Shown here one piece after another: positions 1 through 14,359 of a DNA stretch of 64,000 bases. Source of the stretch: Syngnathus acus (Eukaryota; Chordata; Actinopteri; Syngnathiformes; Syngnathidae); contig NC_051093.1 in NCBI RefSeq assembly GCF_901709675.1, forward strand, positions 5,663,053-5,727,052, in the 5' to 3' direction. Under the pieces are notes generated by a model. The model ran no database searches and had not been told where the DNA came from. It worked only from the letters and a program-made list of their open reading frames with translations. The stretch's first letter is position 1. The number at the start of each line of letters is the position of its first letter. Both the position numbers and the translations under genes were made by a program.

Positions 1-66
1 ATCAAATAAATTGCAAAGAATCTAAATTTGTGCATCAGTTCATGCAGTCACTGCGCTTCCTTTACA

Positions 67-85
67 TGGCCGCTAGAGGGCAGTG
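67..85 (+). promoter_or_regulatory. CTCF-like motif
   Basis: The sequence TGGCCGCTAGAGGGCAGTG fits the vertebrate CTCF core (CC-R-S-Y-AG-R-KGGC) well. It is a motif match only; occupancy is inference. Confidence 0.4.
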
Positions 86-719
86 TTATTAATCTCACTC
101 GTATAAATTCATCTAATTACCCGGTGCCTAATAAAGTGACCCATTCAAAAATGTTATTTTTCTTTAACTCACTATTGGGAAGTGTGCGTCGTGGGCAAAA
201 ATCAACTGCCGGGCGTCCCTTCAAGATGTCCGCCTGTAATTTTTAAGGAAAATACACATAATAAGAAACAGGGCAAATACGTTACACAGAGCCCATAGGA
301 TGAAAATAAAATAAGAACGTAAAAAAATAAGTGGTTGTATATTAATGTGACGCAAAAAAAAAAAAAAAAACTTCAGCATACGCCTTTTATGATTTCCCAT
401 GCATCATAAATTTCCTAATTAAATATTCAAAACACTATCGCAAGCGTGCAAACCGGCTTTTAAATCATTTGAAATATTTGACCTAATTTCCTGAAAATGT
501 TTGCTGTTGCGTATTTAAAAAAAATACAAATACATACTTGTGTGGGTCGGCAGTCGTTTTGAGGTTCGGTCCCGTCGCATTGAGAGGAGAGCGAGGAGTT
601 CGGGTGGTTTTATGGGACACCCGAACGCGCCTCCGCGTGCACGCAGCGCCGAGTCCGCCCTCCCATTTGCTGTGCGCGTCCACGTGCATTTTGTCTGCTG
701 TTGTAGAAATTGGACTTTA

Positions 720-965
720 CTGCTAGACTTGACTAAATTGGAAATACACAACCCAATGAAGTCTGCTTTTGACCAACCTACAAGACTGGTCTAGTCTACT
801 CTAAACTAAGAACTGGTCTAGTTTAGTCTGCTTTAAATGAAGAACTGGACTGCTAGACTGAAGACTGCATGCTGGGTTGTGTACTTAAAGATAACCAAAT
901 TGGATGACTATACTCTAAACTGGACAAAAGTAGAAGACTAGAAAGCTAGACCTACTACAATGAGT
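720..965. repeat. Degenerate CTAGACT/ACTGG-rich repeat array
   Basis: Variants of CTAGACT, TAGTCT, AACTGG and GAAGACT recur every 10 to 25 bases without a fixed period. This looks like an old, diverged minisatellite. No coding potential is seen. Confidence 0.45.
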
Positions 966-3900
966 TCTGAATATTTATCAAAATCAAGGTTAATGTGGGC
1001 CAGTTTAAGACCCGGCAACATTTCCTCTTAAGTGTGTCGTCTCATTACGACCATTACAGCAACAGAACAACTCGCAGCTGGTTGCCTGCATCGTGCTGAT
1101 CCAAAAGGGAAAAGAAAGAAATGTTCCACAGCGTGTTATTATCGCCCAAGCTCGCTGGCCGACCGCCTACACGCTGGCGGTGAATCACGGCTCTCCAGAC
1201 CCAGCCGCCTCACTTGGACTCCCCCGCCGCAGTAACACGTAGCCCCTCCGAGCACCTGCTGTCTCACACTCACAAACCAACACACAAAGAAACTCCAAAT
1301 ACATGATGAATAACACTAATACTATTACACACTAAACAGAAGTCCACAAGCAGACTCAAATCAATCTACACAACACAAAATGACTAAAACGCAACACGCT
1401 CACACATTCATTGATTATCAAGATTCGTTAATTGCAGCACTCCTACCGACATCAACACATGCTCAAAAACTCAACAGGAAATCTGCCAATTTGGTTGGAA
1501 GGAGCCATTTTAGGTGGATTTTATGACAATTTCATTTCCTCCACTGTTCTTGTGTAAAGTAAATAATCCCAACTCTTAACTACCGTTATAATATTTGATC
1601 AGCAGCTCAAGGTCAATGCGCTTGAACATGATACAAGCTAGCGGTTATCTCCCCAAAAAAAACGGAATCAACAAATAGTTGATAGAACCTTGAGGCTTCA
1701 CGTGCAGCTAGCAAGCGTCCCTACTGACCCTAAAATTGTGACAGTGTTTGAGATCCACATCTGGCCTACTACCAAATGATCTCGTGCTAGGTTGTTTTGT
1801 AGTTGCCGGACAGACGGACGAGGCGTCACACTCGTGGCTACTTGTTTTTACTTAAAGTTAGCAGTCATTACATTATTTAAAAAAAAAAAAAAAGGCCCAA
1901 CTTGTCTCTCCAAGTTCCTCGAATCTCCAGAGAATATACAAAAATAAAGACAAACCAGGACATTATAAAGCTGCACATTTTGTACCAGATACAATAATAA
2001 TAATAACAATAATAATAAAATACACAATAATGCTACATTAAGTGGTTAAAAATACAAAGAAGGGAGAAAGTATAATGATTTTTCTTAAAACATCTTAGAA
2101 TCTTCGAATATACAATGTTATTTTTTTTCGCGACTAGCCGAGAGTTTTAGTAGAAAGTGCATTCTATGCAGCGAAGAAAGGAGGAGTATCATCATGATCA
2201 TGGTTCAGCCATTTTAGCAAAAACATGAAAATAAAAAGAATGTACTGCGGACAAAGCTCGGATGGCCAAGTGTGTGGTCGGCAAAGCAGGAAGACGCTTT
2301 CCTTTTTTTTCCCCCCGGGACACTATTTTGAGTAGAAACATCTTTTTTTTTTTTGCTATGGTCCCTTCCACATCACCCACTGTTCTCCTTTACCTCCTCG
2401 ACCTTTTTTGCTCGCAGGCTAGACCGCAGCCTTTTCCACAATACAAAAGCCGCTTCCCTGCGCCTTGCCCACGCAGTGCTAAAGTGCAGAGAATACACGC
2501 AAAAAAAAAAGAAAAAAAAAACCAAAAGGCATCAGTTAAGACAAAGAGCCGTATTGCAACTGGATGATGATGATGGATGTGGAACTAAGTGCCACACAAA
2601 GACAAACTGCAGGTCCAATCAATCAGAAGGGGGAAGGACGTCTTAATCGACCACTCGGGGCTGAATACTGCAAAAATTTGGTGCAAGATTTTTTTGTCCA
2701 CCATGTTGACATTGTAAAGCACATTTCAATTTGGTTGTGCAACAAAATTTTGTTCATATCATCTAGCTGATCTTTTCCACGGACATCCTAAAGATATTTT
2801 GCGCAGTACTGTACGTCGGATAACAGTCAAAGCTCTACAATAAGGAAACATTCACACCATCGGCTTATACATTTTCTTATCCGACCGACTTCTTGGCGTA
2901 ATGGGAAGCTGCAACGCGGCTGCCATTTTCTCCACTGTTTGGTGGCCAAAAAAAGAGAAGCAAAAACATTGCGTAGGCAACATTCAATGGGCTAAAGACA
3001 GACCCCTGCGGTACACCAAAACAAAAAGACCATCAAAGCAAACTGAGCAACCTGTGTGTGTGTGTGTGGATAGCGAGCATATTAAATGAGTTTTAACATG
3101 CCGACCCGTATTATTGACAGCAGCGTGGCGGATACCAGAAGGGAGGTGGGTGGGGTTGGGGGGGTGGATCCTGATTGGGGGGGCCAGTCGTATGCGGCCT
3201 CTCACAGTGGCAGTATGGGACGAGAGAGGAGGTTGCACTGATCTGTTCACAGCCAGCAAAACCTGAGTTTCTTCTGAATGACCACATCCTGCTCCGGTTC
3301 CACATGAGTGTGCCGCCGTTCGAGGTTAGGGTGTTACTGAATTTCTGAACAGCGAAGCCAAAGTTAAGAATTTGTGTCTATTGGAATGGAAAGCACCACA
3401 ATTACATCAGATCCAACAGCTCATTTTAAGTCTAAAAAAAAGAATAAAATCAAACTCCTCCTCTCTCTCACACTGGAGTCCATGGCACTGTGTTCTTGCG
3501 TGACTGGTAGAACCAGCGACAACATTCACAGAATATTTTTTGACCACCAGGAAAAAAAAAAAAAAGTCCACTCGCCATTCATTTGAGAATACTTGTAAAG
3601 CTTGTGTAAGCTTGTTTTAAATAGGAGGTCCGTATCAGTTCTGAGTTTTTCAAACATGTAAAATGTGTTCCAGAGGAGCTCCCATTCATGAATTGCCATG
3701 TGACGGGCTGCTCAGAAGGTCCAAGATTTTAAAAACGGATTCAGGGGAAATGCTTCGAATAACAATCGGGCTCGACCGTTAAGCCACGTTTCCACCAAAC
3801 AGTCAACTGGGTTCAACCGTGGTTTGGTTGTTTTGACAAACTTTCCAGTTCGGTCCAGAGGCCAAGCGATTCAGACATGTGAAGGTTGTTCAGGCTGGAG

Positions 3901-4413
3901 CCACACATTTGCTCTGTAAACAAATGCAGAGCAGCTCAGCCTCTGGGCAAGCAATAACAAAAATAACCAGACAGTTCTGTGTTGTTACACTCGACCCGTC
4001 TGCATCGGGAATCTCCTTAAAAAAAAGACACCACGACATCAACTTGGTTGGCTATGGCGGGGTGACGCTTCGGATCTACCGTCAGTCCCCTTTTTTTTTT
4101 TTTCCTTGTCTAATCTTACGACGCAACATGCTGTTTTGGTTGTGTTGCTCCAGTGACAATTTTCCAAATAAAAATTGTCGATGACCGAATTTTTGGCGCA
4201 TCGCTAACTGGTACCCCGACGAAAGTGGCAGTGCAGAATATTTTAGGACTTATTATTTTTAATGGATAAAAAACATCTGCTCGGTGAAAGCGCAGCTTAA
4301 CTTGGTGCTGGATGGTTGGTGTTTAAAAAAAAAAAAAAGTGGCCCACTTGTTTACATTTTTTTTTTTTTTTTATCCAAGAAGTTGTTGATGGTACTGACT
4401 GAGGCCTCGTGAC

Positions 4414-8636
<4,223 letters not shown>

Positions 8637-8649
8637 GAAACTTTATGAC

Positions 8650-11500
8650 GCTGAAGGGTAAGGTGCACCAAACCCCCACCTTCCCTCGACAGGAAGGAGG
8701 GGATGAGGTGTATGAGACAGTCAACCGGATTCAAACAAAGCGTCCATGTTGTCCGGGGTAGGCAACCTGCGGCGAGCGTGCCTCCGTGAGCGTTAAAATA
8801 AAACCCGACGAAGCTTAAAATCACTTCCTGTGACGGGCAGAGCAGGCGAGGAAGAAGAGAGGACCACCTTACGTCTTTTTGCCATCAGGGGCCATGAATG
8901 GCTCATCACCTATGAGGAAACAGAAACACACACACTGATGAGTTGGGAGGGCTAAAAAAAAAAAAAAAAACTCGCTTCCGGTGTCACAATACAAAAACAA
9001 AAGTTGATAGCGAAACTCCAGCGACGCTCATGAAAGTCACAACCACATTCGCGCTGCTGCGAATACAAACCACAAGGCCTCACAAATGGATGGGTGTGGA
9101 CTCAAATCACATACAACATGTTTTACATGCTATGAAAACACGGCTAAGAACTAAACGGGAGCATTACTATGGCACGGGAACAGCGAGCTGGGTTGTGATG
9201 GAGTGACTCGGCCGTATTTGACACAAAGCCGACTGGATAATCCCGAGTGTGTATGATAGGGGAAGACAAACTGCATGAAAAAAGCCACCACTGGCACGCA
9301 AGTGGCTTATCATATCCCATTTTGCCCTTCACAAATTAACCAGATTAAAAGACCAAACACATGCACAGCTTGTGGTTACGCAACACCCCAAAATGCCTCT
9401 ACTGCTCCGTATTATCGTTGATGAGTCATTTGAGAGTTTCGCTCAGCCTGAAAAGAATGCACTTTGATGTGGCAAATTTCAGACTTCTCAATATCTACTA
9501 TACAAAGAATTCCTCTCAAATCTGGAGTTTATGAGAATCTAAAATAAAAAAACATCAGTTGATCTAAATTAATCTGGTTAGCAAGTCACATGGTAATTCA
9601 CAGCAAAATCAAAGTACGATAATCGACTTCATTTGCGCCTCAAGAGACACGTGCAAGAAACCAAAAACTGGTTTCTTATGGGGTAGGCCGCAACGTGACT
9701 CACACAAATAACTGATAGAATGTGAGTGCGGCTTTTAGATGATCGGATGAAAGCTTCACACTGCAAACATCACGCGCAGTACTACGAGCAGCAACACAAA
9801 TAGGGCAAGTGTTCACAAGTGTGGAACTGACAGTGACCTGGGAAGCAGTCAAGCTCACTGGCGCTCACAATTTAATGAGCTTTTCACCGCTTGCAGGGAA
9901 GGAACGGTGCGAGGGTTCACATTCCTCAATGGCGGCAAACTCGTAAGGACTCACTGTGTGCAGCGGGTCACTCACACCCCAACGTCCTTCTACATTACAA
10001 CATTTTAATCATCATAACAATGACTTTTCCCACGATAGATTTCTATACTGTTACTAGTTTTTACATTGTTAGGATTTCCGCTTCTGACAGCTACAACATT
10101 TTTCACCTTTTGATAAACAGGTTTCCTAGTGATGCTGCGACCTTTGACCTGTTTCATTACGACCGGTTTACATATTACATCCTTTTACACCCAAAGGAGG
10201 ATTTGGTTTTCCTCCCATACTATCACATTCTTGCAAAATTATTACTTTCACTATTTATATTATGACTTTATAATTTCTTCCCCCTATTATTACAACTTTC
10301 CACACATAATGTCAGGACTTTGCTACATGGTCTGACAATGTTTTATTCACATTATGACATTTTGTAGGTAGTGGTTTCAACTAATTTTGTCTTTCCAGTG
10401 TGGGAAGATGAATATTTTCCTAAAAATACATCAAATGTCATCACTGACAAGCTGTAAAATGAACCACATCCTTTTTTAAATATAGATACAGGTCAGTCGT
10501 ATTATTCCACTTCGTCCGGGTGCATGTTGGCATTGCCAGTCAATGGTTAACCACGTAGTAACCAGCAAGCGAGCAAAGGGTTAAAACAAACGCAGAAAAC
10601 TGTACCAACACAGCACAGGCCCGGTTAACTTGAGCTACTTAGCATGCTAAGCTACTCCCCTCAACCGTAGGTTTTAACCTGTTCACAAAACACAAGCTAA
10701 CTTAGCTACGTTAGCTGAAAGGTGCAAGTCAAATATTCCACAACGATTCATCCATCGGATAATACATTGCACGTAAACAGCAGTTTAATAGCGTATTTAA
10801 AAACGAGTTAAAATGAGACTTTCACTTTTGTTTTTTGTAATTCAAGAGTCAAAATTCGCCAAACGCGATGCTAAGTAGCACATAGCTAACAGTAACGTCA
10901 GATATTTGAGCAGAGGCAACTCAAAAAACATCGACACGGCGCGTAGAGGAGGGGAAAGTGTCCCTTTTTGAAAGAAAATTTAAAATTAAAAAACCACACA
11001 CATACAAATGCACTTTTGCTAATGTTGCTAATCTGGAGTCTACGATAGGAAGGTTGCCTATAGAATAATGACAACCCGGGTTACTGTGTTTGACACCCTG
11101 GATCGACGCTGTCACAAAGTCGGCCGCTCACTGGAGCTAGTCACCGCTGCTTTGGTCACCGGGTACCGGTGAGCAATGAGTGCATCTTCCGACGTGTCAT
11201 GCATATAAGCGATCCAGGATGAAGTTACCGTCCGGCTGGCTAACTGACTTATTGGTTGGCCAGCAGGCTGGTTGGCAGGCTTACCTTCGCGACCTCCTCC
11301 CGGAGCGCGTGCAGGCAGGGTAGCTCACAGTCCGGGTTTCATGTGCTGCTTCAACTGCGGGAGGGAGTGAAGAAGAAACCCGCTGTCCCGCGATGAACCG
11401 CGACGCGGGGCCGTTGCAGATGGGTGCCCACCGATGACCTGAGCTGCCCCGCTGGCGCTACGTGGCCCGGCCGAGCTGAGCTGCTCGCTTGTTGCTCTGA
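8650..11500 (-). other. znf652: znf652 5' UTR exons and introns
   Basis: The ATG exon has a good acceptor at 8650/8651 (CCCTTCAG on the minus strand). A 37-nt exon at 8873-8909 is bounded by a strong pyrimidine-rich acceptor (TTTCCTCATAG) and a GTAAGG donor. A further donor, GAAG|GTAAGC, ends a probable first exon at 11285, inside GC-rich, CpG-rich sequence (about 11285-11600) that looks like the promoter. If joined this way, the 37-nt exon opens a short upstream reading frame that stops before the main ATG. The exon chain is inferred from splice signals only. The intron (8910-11284) holds no gene; 9990-10370 is an AT-rich degenerate repeat. Confidence 0.55.
9990..10375. repeat. Degenerate TTACAACATTTT / ATTATGACATTTT array
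   Basis: Related words (TACAACATTTT, AACTTTCCACA, TTATGACATTTTG, ACTGTTACTAG) recur roughly every 18 to 25 bases through this AT-rich part of the znf652 first intron region. The period is too decayed to fix by eye. Confidence 0.35.
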
Positions 11501-11640
11501 CGTCGCGTCCCGCGCTCATCCCAGTCAGGCAAGCCAGGCCGCCTTCGCCTCGTCGCCGCCGCCGTCTGGAGGACAGGCGCGCGGTTGTCTGGGCTGGGGA
11601 CGCGCGCGCACCCATCAGAGATCCGTAATGCATGGATTAA
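11285..11640 (-). promoter_or_regulatory. znf652: Probable znf652 CpG-rich promoter and first exon
   Basis: This is the most CpG-dense stretch between znf652 and phb. It ends downstream in a consensus splice donor on the minus strand (GAAG|GTAAGC at 11285/11284). Reading frames through it have no family resemblance, so I treat it as promoter plus 5' UTR. Start sites are not determined. Confidence 0.45.
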
Positions 11641-12253
11641 TTCATTAAATAAGGAATAGACTCAATGACGACAATCCATCATTTATCTGGCTGCTTAATG
11701 CGCTTAGTTGTTGACGTGATCCCGCCAATGATGAATAAATGATACAATGCGAATGCTATAAATTCTATCGAGCTCATTAAAAGTAAATTTCCCCTGTTGA
11801 AAGTTATAGTCTCCCTTCAAAAATGTATGAAGTAAGGTATTAAGTGTACATGATATTTTTAATTTCTCCCAAATGAATAAAGTTGCTTGGGTTTTAACCG
11901 AGCTAGCCTACTTAAAATGTAAACTTTGAATGTATTCTGCAAACTGAACCAATCCTGTCATGTCTCATATATCTAAAATAATCAAATTAAAATTGAGTTT
12001 CTTTGCACTTGAAGCCACCCAAAAATCTGCTAACACAAGGAACCTCCTTATGCTGCACACAACAACGCCCTCTTGTGATAGAAAACATGAAATACAACCA
12101 ACATTTTTGGACACGAGTCACATGATGATAGAAATACATTTTTAATTGTTGTAAGTTCTTCACATCCGCACGCTAAAGACACAAGTAGCAGTAAGGGCGA
12201 GTCCTAGACAATTCTCCCACATGGTTCACTGAATATAGTTTACACGGATGTTA
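11641..12253. other. Intergenic/3' region between phb stop and znf652 promoter
   Basis: AT-rich with no coding signal. On the minus strand an ATTAAA hexamer (12141-12146) lies about 110 bases past the phb stop codon and is a plausible phb poly(A) signal. Confidence 0.4.
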
Positions 12254-13633
12254 TCACTGAGGCAACTGGATCAACGTGGCCTGTCCCGATGGCAGGTATG
12301 TTATGTTTCTTGCACGAGACAGCTGGAGGGCAATTTCCTCGGCGGCCTCCAGTTTGCGCAGCTCCACCAAGCCGTCGCCGGCATCCTGGAGGGAGTTGGC
12401 GATGAGCAGGGCGGCCTGGGAGTCGCCCTCGGCGGAGATGATGGCAGCCTGCTTTAATTGTTCCGCCTAAAAAAAAAACATTTGATGGGCGGTTTGAACC
12501 ACGCATGTTCATCACACGGACTATCAAATAGTGAGAGGAGGTACCTTCTCCACAACAAATCTGGCTCTCTCAGCCTCCTGCTGTGCCACCTGCTTCATCT
12601 CTACAGCCTCTGTAAACTCCTTGCCAAACGTCAAGTGTGTCTGAAAGAATGCAAATTGTATTTAGCTCGCCAACTCATAGCTGGTGCACACCAGGTGAGC
12701 TTATCTCCTAACATTCCACTGGTAGTTCCGTAGCGTCCGAGAAAGCAATTTCGTACCAATGAAACGTCATCCAAAATAAGGCCGAAGGTGTTGGCTCTTT
12801 CTGTAAGGTCCTCGCTGACCTGGCGAGAGACCAGCTCTCTCTGCGTGATGAGCTCGCCAGCATCAAAACGAGCCTTAAAAAGAACAAACCCATCATTGGT
12901 TTTTGCAAAATAATACATCCAAATCGGTCCCAATAAGTCAAATTAAAATTACGCACCACGACAGCTTTCAGCACCTCCGTGGTGATGGATGGCAACACTC
13001 TTTCGTCATAATCCTCACCAATGCTCTTGAAGATACGTGGGAGCTCAGCGGTCACCGGCCGGAAGAGGATTCGTAATGTGATGTTGACATTCTGCAAATC
13101 TGCGGGAGAGAAGTATCACAAATTAAATAAAAATTAATTACAGGGGGAAGCAGAAGGTGACAGTACATCCATGTTACTTTTAGCATAGGGCTAGCGATGT
13201 ACCTTTGCTTCCTGTGACGACGGGCACATTTCGGGGACGGGAGCGACAATCAAAAATGATGGGTTTCTGCACCCACGGAATTAGGAAGTGAGTGCCCTCG
13301 CCGATGACTGCCTCCTTTACGCCCTGGAACCTGTCAAATATCACCGCCTGGTGCCCTGCATCAACTTTCAGAGGAAGAAGAAAGGGAGTTAATAGGGAGA
13401 AATAAAAAAATAAATAAAAAAGTTTACGGTCTTCAAAGGATGGATTTCATTATTATTTTAGATTAATGATGCAACTTGTGAGGGAGTCATTTTGATCCTC
13501 GAATCTATCACAGTATTGCCATTTAAAAAAACAATAACAGTCACTCACCATTGAACAGGGCAGAGTTGACGACACTTCCACCTATGGCCAATGCCAGTCC
13601 CAGTTTACCAATCGACTCGAACAGTTTGGCCAT
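12254..13633 (-). CDS. phb: Prohibitin (PHB1), 6 coding exons
   Basis: Coding exons in transcription order are 13633-13549, 13364-13203, 13099-12957, 12873-12757, 12640-12545 and 12466-12254. They sum to 272 codons (271 aa; human 272). The protein starts [19 protein letters not shown], the N-terminal hydrophobic anchor. It continues through the SPFH/Band-7 domain (for example [37 protein letters not shown]) and a C-terminal coiled coil ([18 protein letters not shown], then [14 protein letters not shown] and NITYLPSGQ), ending LIQLPQ. Family knowledge: it forms ring complexes with PHB2 in the mitochondrial inner membrane, supporting cristae and the m-AAA protease, and has reported nuclear roles. 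The ATG exon begins after an acceptor at about 13652, and a probable non-coding exon 1 ends with donor CCAG|GTGAGT at 14068/14067. It is head-to-head with p3h4. Confidence 0.98.
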
Positions 13634-14067
13634 TGTGGAAAATCTAATTTTACTGGAAAAGAAAGACAGGTTTCAATTCAGTGCATTTTTAGTTTGTTAT
13701 AGGCCAAGGATTGTTGACTTCGGCCCGGCCCGGAGAGGCTGAAGGCGTCATCTGGGTTAGCCTTTACTTGTTAGCTAACTTCGAAAACAGCTGGTGGGAG
13801 AAATACAAGATCGAAAACGTGTAAAAAGACACAAACACGCATCAGTCAGAACCAAAAGCGAACCAAATAGCCTCAAGTGAACCGATTAGTAAAACAGCAT
13901 GCGCAGGAACAGGACGCTTATCTCTTGCTAATGGGCTCCCGTAGAGCTTCACCTTATTTAACGCGCAAATATTTCATAACAATTAAACATTTCATTAACC
14001 TCACCAGCTCGCAGGACAATAATTGTTGAGCTAAATTCTCTTTGAGGTAACATACATCATAACTCAC

Positions 14068-14359
14068 CTGGGTTTTGTTCAGGCGTCTATGACCTCCACT
14101 CCGGACAGCACATGAATTTGCCGCATCAGTGCGCATGCGCGTTGGGTGAAGTAACCTGGCATTTGATTGGCTTGACTTCTTCTTCTACGGTTTTGGATTT
14201 TCAATTTCGTTTCTGATTTATTTTGAAGGCCCCACCCGGACGTCGTTGCATACGAGGTTCCGATCGTCTCGTTGCCTACGTGCAGCCCGTTAAGGAGACA
14301 GACAAGTTTCCACTCGTATTCCGCGACCCCGTCCCGGGTGCGTGAGACATCGGGCGACG
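14068..14359. promoter_or_regulatory. Bidirectional phb / p3h4 promoter with NRF1 site
   Basis: The two genes diverge here: a non-coding phb exon ends with a donor at 14067 on the minus strand, and the p3h4 ATG is at 14360. The palindrome TGCGCATGCGCG (14130-14141) is a full consensus NRF1 site. NRF1 is the established activator of nuclear genes for mitochondrial proteins, which fits prohibitin. Transcription start positions are not directly visible. Confidence 0.65.
14130..14141. promoter_or_regulatory. Consensus NRF1 binding site
   Basis: TGCGCATGCGCG matches the NRF1 consensus YGCGCAYGCGCR on both strands. It lies about 60 bases from the inferred phb first-exon donor. Confidence 0.65.

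Larger units (their letters stand above)
1..4413. other. Non-coding sequence downstream of znf652 (3' UTR and/or intergenic)
   Basis: No convincing coding exon is visible on either strand. The stretch lies 3' of the znf652 stop codon, so its right part is probably znf652 3' UTR; mammalian ZNF652 also has a long one. I could not find a canonical AATAAA on the minus strand here. It holds poly-A and poly-T runs (for example near 353-370, 1879-1894, 2342-2354, 4090-4101, 4325-4338 and 4358-4372), a short TAA/TAATAA run near 1990-2020, a CTAGACT-rich degenerate array (about 720-960) and a CTCF-like motif at 67-85. Confidence 0.5.
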
